This document shows, piece by piece, positions 44,629 to 54,600 of a stretch of DNA of 64,000 nucleotides (position 1 is its first letter; each line of letters begins with the position of its first letter). Source of the stretch: Toxorhynchites rutilus septentrionalis. Its lineage: Eukaryota; Arthropoda; Insecta; Diptera; Culicidae. The stretch is from the NCBI RefSeq assembly GCF_029784135.1, contig NC_073746.1, positions 1,570,136 to 1,634,135 of the forward strand, read 5' to 3'. The notes below the pieces were generated by a model, which was not told the origin of the DNA, searched no databases, and worked only from the letters and a program-made list of their open reading frames with translations. The translations under genes and the position numbers were made by a program.

Positions 44629-45546
44629 ATGATGGCAAGCGAACAGGAAAAGCGACAATTGGTCCTTCGTCGCACTTCTTTACTGGCTTCATTGGGACGA
44701 GCGAGTAAATTTCTGGAGATGTACGAAGATGAGAAGGACAGGCTCGAGGTAGCACTGCGGATAGATAATCTTGACGTTGTTCGGGCGGAGCTCGAAAACA
44801 TCCAAACATCTTTGGAATGCAACGACGAGACGAGCGAAGGTACTAATCTCAACATTCAAATAAGAGCAAATTTCGAATCTCAATTTTTTAAAATAAAGGC
44901 TGGTATTTTATCAAAACTGCCATCATAATCTTCTAGCAGTTGTCCTAATCCTCCCCCGCACACAGTTTCCTCTTGTCTCAAGGGTCTTAAACTACCGACG
45001 ATTACATTACCTGAGTTTGACGGGAATTACAACGAATGGCTAGCATTCCACGACACCTTTTTTGCGTTAATTCATTCAAATCAAGACTTTCCGGACATCC
45101 AGAAATTCAATTACCTGAAGTCGTCAGTTACAGGAGAAGCTGCTCAAGTAATCGAGTCATTCGCGATTAGTGCCGCCAATTATCAATTGGCATGGCAAGC
45201 ACTCGTGGGAAGGTATGCAAAGGAATATCTCCTTAAGAAGCGGCATATACAAGCGATGTTGGAAATTCCACGGATAAAGAAGGAGACGACAGTTTCGTTA
45301 CATAAAATTGTAGACGACTTTGAGCGACATACCAAAATACTAAGACAACTCGGAGAACCTCTAGAGGCTTGGAGCACAATGTTGGAGCATTTATTATGCA
45401 TTCGTCTTCCCGATGAAACTCTCAAAGCGTGGGAGGATCATGCAGCATCCAGCAACAATCAAACCTACGATGCGCTGATTGAATTTCTGCATCGGCGTAT
45501 ACGAGTTCTTGAATCTGTTTCCGTGAATCATGCTCAGTCTCCGTAG
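44629..45546 (+). pseudogene. gag: BEL copy 2 Gag, capsid part
   Basis: Starts at ATG 44629 (MMASEQEKRQLVLRR) with a helical N-terminus. The frame closes at 44928. The capsid block continues in another frame from about 44985 (LPEFDGNYNEWLAFHDTFF, IQKFNYLKSSVTGEAAQVI) and is open from 45187 (WQALVGRYAKEYLLKKRHIQ, FERHTKILRQLGEP) to TAG at 45544-45546. Equivalent blocks in copy 1 Gag are LPDFSGRLEEW, IQKFQYLKG and FERNISVLKRLGEP. The nucleocapsid follows after the stop. Confidence 0.85.
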
Positions 45547-45579
45547 CAGTACGTACCCTCCTCTCATAGTTCAGCACCT

Positions 45580-46803
45580 TTGAAAACGTTCCAAATCGAA
45601 TCGTCCGCTTCGACAGTGATTGATGGTTATCCTAACAGGTGTTATGCTTGCGAACAACGGCACTCGTTGGTGAAATGCACGCAGTTTGGAAAGATGAGTG
45701 CTGCTGATCGGTTAACTTTGGTGAGCGGAAATCGACTCTGCCTCAATTGCTTCCGAGGTGATCATTTTTCTAGAAACTGTCCATCGAAATATACATGTAG
45801 ATTCTGCAAACGACGGCACCACTCCCTCCTCCATTCCGGATTCGGAGATAATACAAGCGCTTCTGGATCAAATAATGTTTCAAGAATAACTACCAACTTG
45901 AATTTGGTCTCCGAAAGTGACGAATCCACATCATCTATTCTTTCCGCTGCCACGTCTATTAAACAACCAGAAGTAGAGTGCAGTCTTCCGGTCAAAAACG
46001 TAGAGAAAAATGCTTTCCTGTTGACGGCGGTTGTGGTTGTGGTTGACCGTTATGGCAAAGAGCATTACGCGCGAGCTCTTCTGGACTCCGCATCACAACC
46101 CAATCTGATGACTGAAAATATGGCTCAACTGCTACGACTAAAGAGAAATAAGACGAATGTTCTCGTCCAAGGAATCGTCGAGCAGCCGCAAAATGCTAGA
46201 CAATCCGTGCACGCTGAAATACGATCCAGAAAAGAAAACTTTTCCGTGAGAGCCGAGTTTTTAATTCTTCCACGCGTCACTCCTGAACTACCCTCCTACG
46301 ATGTATTTACTGACACCTGGAATCTTCCGTTAGATATTTTCATGGCGGATCCGCAGTTCAATAAACGTGCACCCATAGACATGATTTTGGGAATTGATCA
46401 CTTTTTCTCATTTTTTCAAACCGCAAAACGAATAAACCTAGCCGCATCCCTACCTATACTCATCGACAGCGTTTTTGGGTGGCTAGTTACCGGTTCCACC
46501 AGCAGGATTCTTCCTGCAGGGGTGAATACTTTTTGCTCTATTGTAGCCAAATCCCTACTCAACATCGAAGAAAGCATAGAGAGGTTCTGGAAGGTCGAAG
46601 AGGTACAAACGCAATCCCATTATTCGCTCGAGGAGAAACAGTGTGACGAATTTTTTGCATCTACGACGTCCAGGAATTCGGAAGGGAGATATGTTGTACA
46701 TTTACCTCGACGGTCTAATTTTCATGAATTGATAAGCGATTGCAAATCAATGGCATTACATCGTTTCAACCTTCTCCAAGGCTCGAACGCAATCCTGAAT
46801 TAA
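45580..46803 (+). CDS. BEL copy 2 nucleocapsid knuckles and aspartic protease
   Basis: 407 residues. Cysteine knuckles CYACEQRHSLVKCTQF, RLCLNCFRGDHFSRNC and CRFCKRRHHSLLHSG (residues about 20-88) are followed by an Asp protease with LLDSASQPNLMT at about residue 167 (the DSG-type catalytic loop, here DSA), APIDMILGIDHF and DSVFGWLVTG. Processes the polyprotein. The end of the frame (after about 46750) is shifted relative to the RT that starts at 46740, so the polyprotein is interrupted. Confidence 0.88.
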   Translation: MKTFQIESSASTVIDGYPNRCYACEQRHSLVKCTQFGKMSAADRLTLVSGNRLCLNCFRGDHFSRNCPSKYTCRFCKRRHHSLLHSGFGDNTSASGSNNVSRITTNLNLVSESDESTSSILSAATSIKQPEVECSLPVKNVEKNAFLLTAVVVVVDRYGKEHYARALLDSASQPNLMTENMAQLLRLKRNKTNVLVQGIVEQPQNARQSVHAEIRSRKENFSVRAEFLILPRVTPELPSYDVFTDTWNLPLDIFMADPQFNKRAPIDMILGIDHFFSFFQTAKRINLAASLPILIDSVFGWLVTGSTSRILPAGVNTFCSIVAKSLLNIEESIERFWKVEEVQTQSHYSLEEKQCDEFFASTTSRNSEGRYVVHLPRRSNFHELISDCKSMALHRFNLLQGSNAILN

Positions 46804-47282
46804 AAGTAGAATATCACAAGTTTATGGCAGAATACCTCTCTCTTGGACATATGCGACGCGTTCCGATAGACGGCGAAAAATATTCCGGAGCATACTACCT
46901 TCCGCATCATCCGGTGCTGAAAGAAGCGAGCACCACGACGAAAATTAGAGTCGTCTTCGACGGCTCGGTCAAGAACTTTACAGGATACTCCCTTAACGAT
47001 GCGCTCTTAGTAGGTCCTGTAGTGCAGGACGATCTATTATCAATAATACTTCGATTCCGTACATTTCTGGTGGCATTGGTCGGTGACATCGCCAAGATGT
47101 ACCGGCAGGTTTTGATCCATCCGAACGATACATCCTTACAAAGAATTTTGTGGCGATTTGATGCAGCGGACCCAATAGAAACCTACGAACTATTGACGGT
47201 CACATATGGCTTAAGTCCTTCTTCATTTCTTGCTACCCGCACACTGCAGCAATTGGCTGTTGATGAGAACAGAATTAAGTGA
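46740..47282 (+). CDS. BEL copy 2 reverse transcriptase N-terminal half
   Basis: RT fingers and palm up to motif B: PELKVEYHKFMAEYLSLGHM, YYLPHHPVLKEASTTTKIRVVFDGS, LVALVGDIAKMYRQVLIHP (motif A Asp) and LTVTYGLSPSSFLATRTLQQLA. It ends where copy 1 would continue to its FYMDDLLFG box. That segment is deleted, and the sequence passes directly to the region after the box in a different frame. Confidence 0.88.
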   Translation: MQINGITSFQPSPRLERNPELKVEYHKFMAEYLSLGHMRRVPIDGEKYSGAYYLPHHPVLKEASTTTKIRVVFDGSVKNFTGYSLNDALLVGPVVQDDLLSIILRFRTFLVALVGDIAKMYRQVLIHPNDTSLQRILWRFDAADPIETYELLTVTYGLSPSSFLATRTLQQLAVDENRIK

Positions 47283-49881
47283 GCTCCTCGCGAAAGGAGG
47301 TTTTGAGCTTCGAAAGTGGGCGTCCAATCAGCTATCCGTTCTTTCAGGTTTGACGTCAGAACAGATAGGAACGCAATCTTCGATTAAATTTAATGATAAT
47401 GAAATGGTAAAAGCCCTTGGAATCACCTGGGAACCTGAGACGGATAACCTACGGTACGATTCAAAGATATTCCAGCGAAACAGTCCTCCGACCAAACGAT
47501 CCATTCTGTCTGGAATCTCTCAATTATTTGACCCTATGGGATTGATATCTCCAATCGTCATCAAAGGCAAGATGATGATGCAACGTTTGTGGCTTCTTTC
47601 GTGTAACTGGGATGACGAAGTTCCAGATTCCATTGCAGTATCCTGGAATGAATTCGCTGATCAGATCCCGAAGATATCCAACTTCCGCGTCAGTCGGTAC
47701 GCACTGTTGTCGAATTCCACCATTCAACTGCATACATTTTCTGATGCCTCGGAATTGGCATACGGAGCGTGTACTTACGTCCGATGCACCGATTCGAAAG
47801 GAACGATTCGTGTCGAGCTTCTCGCTTCTAAATCTCGGGTTGCACCTTTGAAAAAAATTACGTTGCCTCGATTAGAGCTTTGTGCGGCGGATATAGCAGT
47901 TAAACTCCATGCCCGAATCGTCAAAGCGCTCCAAATATCCATCGCCGGTTCGTACTTTTGTTCGGACTCCACCGTTGTCCTACAGTGGTTGCAGGCAACC
48001 CCTAGCACCTGGAAAACATTTGTGGCGAACCGCGTATCAGAAATTCAAAGCTCGACGCATGGAGCTGCATGGAATCACGTTGCTAGCAAGGACAATCCGG
48101 CGGACCTTGTATCTCGCGGAATGAACGTTGACGACTTTTTGGCTAGTGATTTATGGAAGCGAGGTCCCAAATGGCTATCGCACGTTCAGGTAAATTGGCC
48201 TATATCCAAACTCCCTGAGTATCCTCAAAATGGAAAAGAGCGACGAAAACTGGTAATTGCTGTTACAAGAACTCAGGTAGCACCCCGCTGTAATCACATA
48301 TTCACGAGATTCTCGTCTTACGAGCGGCTACTTCATGTAACTGCATATGCCCTCAGATTCATCACCAATCTTCGCAATAAATCCCGTACGGAGCCCATCC
48401 CTTGGACTAACCCACTTTCCAGTATTTCGTTGACTGCTGAACACCTAAACATCGCCGAACGGACGTGGGTTCAATTAGCTCAAGCAGATGCATTCTTCGA
48501 GGAAATTCGAGATTTGCAAAATAACAAAACTGTCGGGAAGCAATCGTCGACTCGCCTACTGACTCCATTTCTAGACCTTGAGGGAACCATGCGGGTAGGG
48601 GGGAGGTTAAATTTGTCAGACCAGCCTTTTTCAGTCAAACATCCCGCTCTTTTACCATGTAATCATCCCTTATCCCATCTACTTGCCAAATCATACCACC
48701 TATCGCTCATTCACGGTGGCGGCCGTCTCACTCTCGCGACTATGAGAGAAAAATACTGGCCCATTCAAGGCCGCCGACTCGTCCGTAGTGTTCTCCGCAA
48801 TTGTTACCGATGGGCCCGAGCCAACCCCGTCCCAATAAGCCAACACATCGGACAGCTTCCACTACACCGAATTACTCCCGCCCGACCATTTGCCGTCACT
48901 GGGATGGATTATGCTGGACCGGTTTACTTGAAGCCCATCCATAAGCGAGCTGCCTCGCCGAAAGCGTATATATGCATTTTTATATGTTTCTGTACCAAGG
49001 TAGTGCACATTGAATTGGTCAGTGACCTATCAACGTCAGCTTTTCTGGCCACACTTCGTCGGTTCATAGCCCGTCGCGGACGGCCAACCGACCTGTATTC
49101 CGACAACGGTAAAAATTTTCAAGGCGCTTGTAACGAGCTCGAAGACTTATACCGAATGCTGCAGGATGAAGAGAAGATTCATCAGATCACAACGAACCAT
49201 GTCAGCGAGCAAATCACTTGGCATTTCAGTCCACCGAAAGCCCCACATTTCGGGGGACTGTGGAAGTCAGCGGTGAAAGTTGCAAAGTGTCAACTATACC
49301 GTCAACTCGGCAATTCCAAGCTGTCCTTCGAAGACCTCACCACTGTGCTGACACAAATCGAATCCAGCATGAATTCGCGGCCCTTAGTACCACTGAGCGA
49401 GGACCCAAATGACATCACCGCGTTAACTCCTGCGCACTTCTTGATCGGTGATTCTTTGCAATCGCTTCCGGAACAAGACTTGCATAGAACACCACTAAAT
49501 CGCCTCGTTGAACGTTATCAACAAATCCAGGGAATCTATCAACAGTTCTGGCATCATTGGAAGAAAGAGTATCTTCAGGAGCTTCAACGGGATACGAAAA
49601 CCTGTCACCCCAATACGGATATCCAACCAGGAAGACTAGTTGTACTGATGGATGAGTTTCAAATGCCAGTTAAATGGCCACTAGCTCGAATAATTGCTGT
49701 TCATCCTGGAAAGGACAAGTTAGTACGCGTTGTTTCATTGCGCACCGGACGAGGAGTGATCGTGCGACCAATTACAAAAATTTGTTTGCTGCCGATGGAA
49801 GAAACCAAGGACAATCAGGGATCGACGGAATATGAGCAAGCGGCGATGCCAACGAACACACTTCCAGAGAGTTCTCGTTGA
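47230..49881 (+). CDS. pol: BEL copy 2 RT end, RNase H and integrase
   Basis: 883 residues open. The RT thumb/connection (LLAKGGFELRKWASNQ, ALGITWEPETDNL, SQLFDPMGLISP) is followed by RNase H (HTFSDASELAYGAC, KSRVAPLKKITLPRLELCAAD, CSDSTVVLQWLQATPS, HVASKDNPADLVSRG). Integrase has a zinc-type N-domain (SYHLSLIHGGGRLTL; its CC pair is partly altered to NCYRWARA) and a DDE core: GMDYAGPVY (about 558), YSDNGKNFQ (about 622) and FGGLWKSAVK (about 676). The C-domain is VVLMDEFQMPVKWPLARII. It lacks the RT catalytic YxDD box, so it cannot reverse transcribe by itself. Confidence 0.9.
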   Translation: MLPAHCSNWLLMRTELSELLAKGGFELRKWASNQLSVLSGLTSEQIGTQSSIKFNDNEMVKALGITWEPETDNLRYDSKIFQRNSPPTKRSILSGISQLFDPMGLISPIVIKGKMMMQRLWLLSCNWDDEVPDSIAVSWNEFADQIPKISNFRVSRYALLSNSTIQLHTFSDASELAYGACTYVRCTDSKGTIRVELLASKSRVAPLKKITLPRLELCAADIAVKLHARIVKALQISIAGSYFCSDSTVVLQWLQATPSTWKTFVANRVSEIQSSTHGAAWNHVASKDNPADLVSRGMNVDDFLASDLWKRGPKWLSHVQVNWPISKLPEYPQNGKERRKLVIAVTRTQVAPRCNHIFTRFSSYERLLHVTAYALRFITNLRNKSRTEPIPWTNPLSSISLTAEHLNIAERTWVQLAQADAFFEEIRDLQNNKTVGKQSSTRLLTPFLDLEGTMRVGGRLNLSDQPFSVKHPALLPCNHPLSHLLAKSYHLSLIHGGGRLTLATMREKYWPIQGRRLVRSVLRNCYRWARANPVPISQHIGQLPLHRITPARPFAVTGMDYAGPVYLKPIHKRAASPKAYICIFICFCTKVVHIELVSDLSTSAFLATLRRFIARRGRPTDLYSDNGKNFQGACNELEDLYRMLQDEEKIHQITTNHVSEQITWHFSPPKAPHFGGLWKSAVKVAKCQLYRQLGNSKLSFEDLTTVLTQIESSMNSRPLVPLSEDPNDITALTPAHFLIGDSLQSLPEQDLHRTPLNRLVERYQQIQGIYQQFWHHWKKEYLQELQRDTKTCHPNTDIQPGRLVVLMDEFQMPVKWPLARIIAVHPGKDKLVRVVSLRTGRGVIVRPITKICLLPMEETKDNQGSTEYEQAAMPTNTLPESSR

Positions 49882-49907
49882 TGATGGTTCAGTTCAGGAT
49901 GTAATAT

Positions 49908-51168
49908 AATTGAAAACAATGAGAAACAGGATTTTCGTCCTAAAGAATACCCTGAAGGCTCCAAAGGCCCATTCATTGTGTACTTTAGACGAAAATCAAA
50001 ACTTCTCAATGTCATTCGCATCTCGAAGGAACTAACTCAACATTTTTCTGACGTTACCGAAATTACACGGATGGGGCCAGACAAACTACGAGTTGTCGTC
50101 TCAAGCAGGACCCAAGCGAACAAAATAACGCGCTGCGACCTCTTTGCGATTGAGTATCGTGTATACTTACCCTGTTGCAACGTCGAAATAGACGGCGTAA
50201 TAACCGAAAAGGGTTTGACCCGAAAAGAGATAATCGATGGTGTCGGTCGCTTCAAGAACTCCACACTAAAAACTGTGAAGATTCTTGCACGCGATCGACT
50301 GAAATCTGTGTCACATAAAAATGACAAAAGAATTCTCAATCGGACAAACTCTTTTCGTGTGACTTTTGAGGGTTCCGCCCTTCCAAATTACGTTGCAATA
50401 GGGGCACTTCGTTTACCTGTTCGGTTGTTTGTACCCCGGGTAATGAAATGCAACAAATGTATGCAACTCGGTCACACGGCCGCCTATTGTTGCAATAAAA
50501 AACGTTGCGCAGATTGTGGAGAGAGCCATGATGAAAATCCTTGCGCGAAAGAGCACAAGTGTCTTCATTGCGGCGGGACTCCTCATGATTTTACTCGATG
50601 CCCGGTGTACATACAACGAGGGGAAAAACTCAAGCGTTCCTTAAAGGAACGTTCCAAGCGGACTTTTGCAGAAATGCTTAAAAGTTCCGTGCCAACGACA
50701 CAGGACAATTCCTACTCCATTCTGCAGAACGACGAGCCTGTTGCTGACGCTTCCAATGCCGGATGTTCCGGTACATCGCAGGGTGCCATCAAGAAAAGAA
50801 GAATTACTTCTTTTCCATCACTCCCCAGAAAGAATACCGAAACTTCCCAAGTTGGAATGAAGCCTCGAACTGAACTTGCTGAGAATAGGCCGAAGCAAGT
50901 ACCTCCCGGTTTACGTGGTCATGCTACCAACCAGGGGTCCTCAGCACTTCCCGGAACAACAACGAACACGTTTGTTCCATTTTCGAGGTCGAAGCAACAA
51001 CCACTACCTGGCTTGCTTGCGCTTTCAGACCTTGTGGATAACATTTTAAATGCTTTAAATATAAATGATCCTCTTAAAAGCATAGTATTATGTTTGCATC
51101 CGGTTGTGAGAACATTTTTGAAAGAAAAATGTGGCTTTTTAGCAGCGTTAATTTCCCTCGATGCCTAA
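49908..51168 (+). CDS. LINE copy C ORF1 with three zinc knuckles
   Basis: A nucleic-acid-binding protein of the LINE particle, truncated at the N-terminus; the ATG at 49978 is internal to it. RRM-like part: FIVYFRRKSKLLNVIRISKEL, DKLRVVVSSRTQANK and EYRVYLPCCNVEIDGVI. Three knuckles from about residue 157: CNKCMQLGHTAAYC, CADCGESHDENPC and CLHCGGTPHDFTRC. A Pro/Ser-rich tail and the conserved LLALSDLVDNILNALNINDP end follow. It stops at TAA 51166-51168, which overlaps the ORF2 start by eight bases. Confidence 0.9.
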
Positions 51169-54100
51169 TTCAGCGCAAGAGGTCAAGGATTTGACCACTG
51201 TCATACAGTGGAATTGCAGAAGCATCATCCCTAAACTAGACCAATTTAAATTTTTAGTTCACAGTTCTAACTGTGATGTATTTTCTCTCTGTGAAACATG
51301 GCTTTGTTCAGCCGACGAGCTGAATTTTCACGATTTCAACATTATTCGCCTCGATCGTAACGACTCGTTTGGTGGTGTACTATTGGGGATCAAAAAACGT
51401 CACTCCTTCTATAGAGTCACTATCCCATCGATGACAGGCATTGAAGTTGTCGCTTGCCAGATACAAATCAATGGCAAAGAACTCTGCATTGCTTCGATAT
51501 ATATTCCTCCCAGGACTACGGTAGGGCGCCATCAGTTCTTTGATATTATCGAGGCATTGCCGGAGCCGCGGTTAATCTTAGGTGACTTCAACTCCCATGG
51601 AACAGCATGGGGATCACTCTACGATGACAACCGTGCCACGTTGATTTATGATCTGTGCGACAACTTCAACATGACAGTTTTAAATACTGGGGAAGCAACT
51701 AGGATAGCCAACCCTCCTGCACGGGCAAGCATGCTAGACATATCTCTCTGCTCTTCTTCATTATCCCTGGATTGCACATGGAAGGTAATCCAAGATCCCC
51801 AAGGTAGTGATCACCTACCAATAATTTTATCGATCGCCAATGAATCAAAATCTAGTGAGTCAGTCGATATTGCGTATGACCTCACGAAGAATATTGACTG
51901 GAGAAAATTTGCGGAATTAATATCTGAAGCAATCATTTCGATGCATGAACTTCCTCCCCTTGAAGAGTATAATTTTATATCAAGTTTGAATTACGATAGC
52001 GCACTTCAAGCTCAAAAGAAACGTGTACCGGCTACCACTTTCCGACGTCGTCCTTCATCACTTTGGTGGGACAGGGAGTGTTCAAAGGTCTACCTTGAAA
52101 AATCATCCGCTTTCAAAAAATTCAGGAAAACTGGATTAGTGGAATGGTTTCGAAAGTACCAAGCTCTAGAAGCCAAACTAAAAGGTCTGCGTGGATATTG
52201 GCGGAAATTCGTCAATGGTTTGTCAAGGGAGACCGCTATGAGTACTCTTTGGAATACGGCTAGGAGAATGCGTGGCTGGAACTATACCAATGAAAGTGAG
52301 GAATACTCTGACCGTTGGATTTTCAAATGCAAGGAAGGTTTGTCCCGATTCTGTTCCTGCACAAAGCGTCGTACGCGATATTCCGCTCCAATGCGATTAT
52401 GAGAATTTTTCGATGGTAGAATTCTCAATTGCCCTCCTCTCATGTAACAATTCAGCTCCGGGGTCGGACAAGATTAAATTCAACTTGTTGAAGAATCTTC
52501 CCGACTTGGCAAAACAGCGTTTGCTGAATTTCGTATGGCTATTTGAAATAGCCATACGAAAACCCAACAAGCCGGATTGCGATCACAACTCGTATAGGCC
52601 GATTGCAATGTTATCCTGTATTCGCAAATTGTTAGAGAAAATTATTCTACTTCGTTTGGACAAGTGGGTCGAAACGAACAATTTGCTGTCAAATACGCAG
52701 TTTGGCTTCCGCCGAGGTAAAGGGACGAATGATTGTCTCGCGCTGCTATCTTCTGAAATCCAAATCGCATTTGCTCGCAAAGAACAAATGGCTTCCGTTT
52801 TCCTCGATATCAAAGGGGCATTTGATTCAGTTTCCATGGAAATTCTTTCAGAGAAGCTTCATAATCGTGGACTTTCACCAATTCTGAATAATTTCCTGTA
52901 CAATTTACTGTCAGAAAAGCACATGAATTTCTTTCATGGCAACTCAAAATCTTCTCGTTACAGTTTTATGGGCCTACCGCAAGGCTCCTGCCTAAGCCCC
53001 CTCTTGTACAGTTTTTACGTCAATGATATGGATGATTGTCTCACTAGAGACTGCACGCTGAGACAACTTGCAGACGATGGAGTAATTTCCATCACGGGTA
53101 CTAATCCCGTCGCTCTGCAAAAGTCGTTGCAAGATACCATGAACAATCTGTTCACGTGGGCCTTCAAGCTGGGTATCGAATTCTCTACGGAGGAAACTGA
53201 AATGGTCGTTTTTTCTAGGAAGCACGAACCCGCCCAATTCCAGCTTTACCTATCCGGCAAAACGATCCAACACTCTATGTTTTTCAAATACCTGGGTGTA
53301 TATTTTGATTCTAAGTGTACCTGGGGGAGACACATTGCGTATTTGAGACAGAAATGCCAGCAAAGAATCAATTTTCTCCAAACAATAACCGGAACATGGT
53401 GGGGTGCCCATCCAGGAGACCTCATTCAGTTGTACAAAACAACGATATTATCAGTGTTAGAATATGGCAGTTTTTGCTTCCGATCAGCTGCCAGGATTCA
53501 TATTCTCAAGCTGGAGAGAATACAATATCGTTGCTTGCGTATAGCCATGGAGTGTTTGCATTCGACACATACGATGAGTCTCGAAGTTTTGGCAGGAGTA
53601 CTCCCGCTTACTCTTCGGTTCACAGAATTATCCTACAGACTCCTCAGTCAAGTTTTATGTCTTTATACCATGAGTACCTTACCCACGACGTGCACCCTTC
53701 ACCAGGCATCTCCAACCAAGTTTGCTTCCCATACTTTTGCAATTCCTCTGTCATTTTTGATCTGTCCATGCGACAAAAAATCCATGGAATACCAGATCAC
53801 CTACGCTAAATTCCAGTGCCTCTTTCAAACTCAAAGATCCTTGTTCCGTGTATGTCGCAGAAATGGGTGCGATATACTATGCTCTAGGGATCATTGAAAC
53901 ACTGCCCATCGACCATTATTTTATTTTTTCAGACAGTCTCAGCTCAATAGAGACAATCCGCTCAATGAAAGTTGATAAACGCTCATCTTATTTCCTAACA
54001 AGAATAAGACATCCATTGAGTGTTTTGGTCGAAAAATTATTCAAGATTACCTTAGCATGGGTTCCCTCTCATTGCTCGATTCCGGGGAATGAGAAAGCGG

Positions 54101-54600
54101 ACTCGCTAGCTAAGGTGGGCGCTTCAGAAGGTACACTTTTTGAAAGGTAAATTGCCAATAATGAATTTTTTCACATTCCTCGTCAGGACACACTCGTTAG
54201 TTGGCAGCGCATGTGGAGTGAAGATGAGTTCGGTCGTTGGTTACACACGATTATCCCTAAGGTTTCGACGAGTGCTTGGTTTAAGGGATTGAATGTAGGT
54301 CGTGATTTCATTCGCGTGATCTCTCGGCTCATGTCCAATCACTACAACCTAAACGCGCATCTCTATCGCATTGGGCTCGCAGCAAACAATCTTTGTGATT
54401 GTGGCGATGGCTACCACGACATCGAGCATGTTGTCTGGTCGTGTATCCGGTTCCATGCTGCTCGCTCTCAGCTCTCTAGAGCACTGAGAGCACAAGGCAG
54501 ACAATCGGATATCCCCGTCTGGGATATCTTAGGTAGCCGTGATCCTGATCTTCTGCTTCATCTATACCTGTTCCTCAGAAACGCCGATGTCAACGTTTAA
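51161..54600 (+). pseudogene. LINE copy C ORF2: endonuclease, reverse transcriptase, RNase H
   Basis: Start ATG 51161. The endonuclease is complete in frame (IQWNCRSIIPKLD, SLCETWLCS, LILGDFNSHGTAWG, GSDHLPIILSI). It shifts frame near 52330. RT follows (NSAPGSDKIKFNLLKNLP, QFGFRRGKGTNDC, LDIKGAFDSVSME, GLPQGSCLSPLLYSF, LRQLADDGVISITG). About 20 codons between RLLN and the KP..SYRPIAML block are replaced by a palindrome (52529-52561). RNase H has lost its first Asp segment (TDGSS in A and B) but keeps YVAEMGAIYYAL, FSDSLSSIETIRS and WVPSHCSIPGNEKADS. TAA at about 54150 interrupts before CDCGDGYHDIEHVVWSC. Confidence 0.88.
52529..52561. repeat. 33-bp perfect palindrome inside LINE copy C RT
   Basis: Arms TTTCGTATGGCTATTT and AAATAGCCATACGAAA around one G. 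The right arm equals the normal LINE codons before the KP motif; the left arm is its inverted copy and stands where about 20 codons present in copies A and B are missing. Confidence 0.9.

Larger units (their letters stand above)
43801..49904 (+). mobile_element. BEL/Pao retrotransposon copy 2, 3' LTR missing
   Basis: A different BEL family from copy 1. A short LTR-like stretch (ending TTCAACA at about 43921) is followed by TGGTGCCGTGACCAGG as primer-binding site, a leader with a 247-bp duplication, gag, protease, RT, RNase H and integrase to 49881. About 23 bases later the sequence changes to LINE copy C. No second LTR is found in the window, so the start of the LTR cannot be fixed by comparison and the left limit is approximate. 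Confidence 0.8.
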
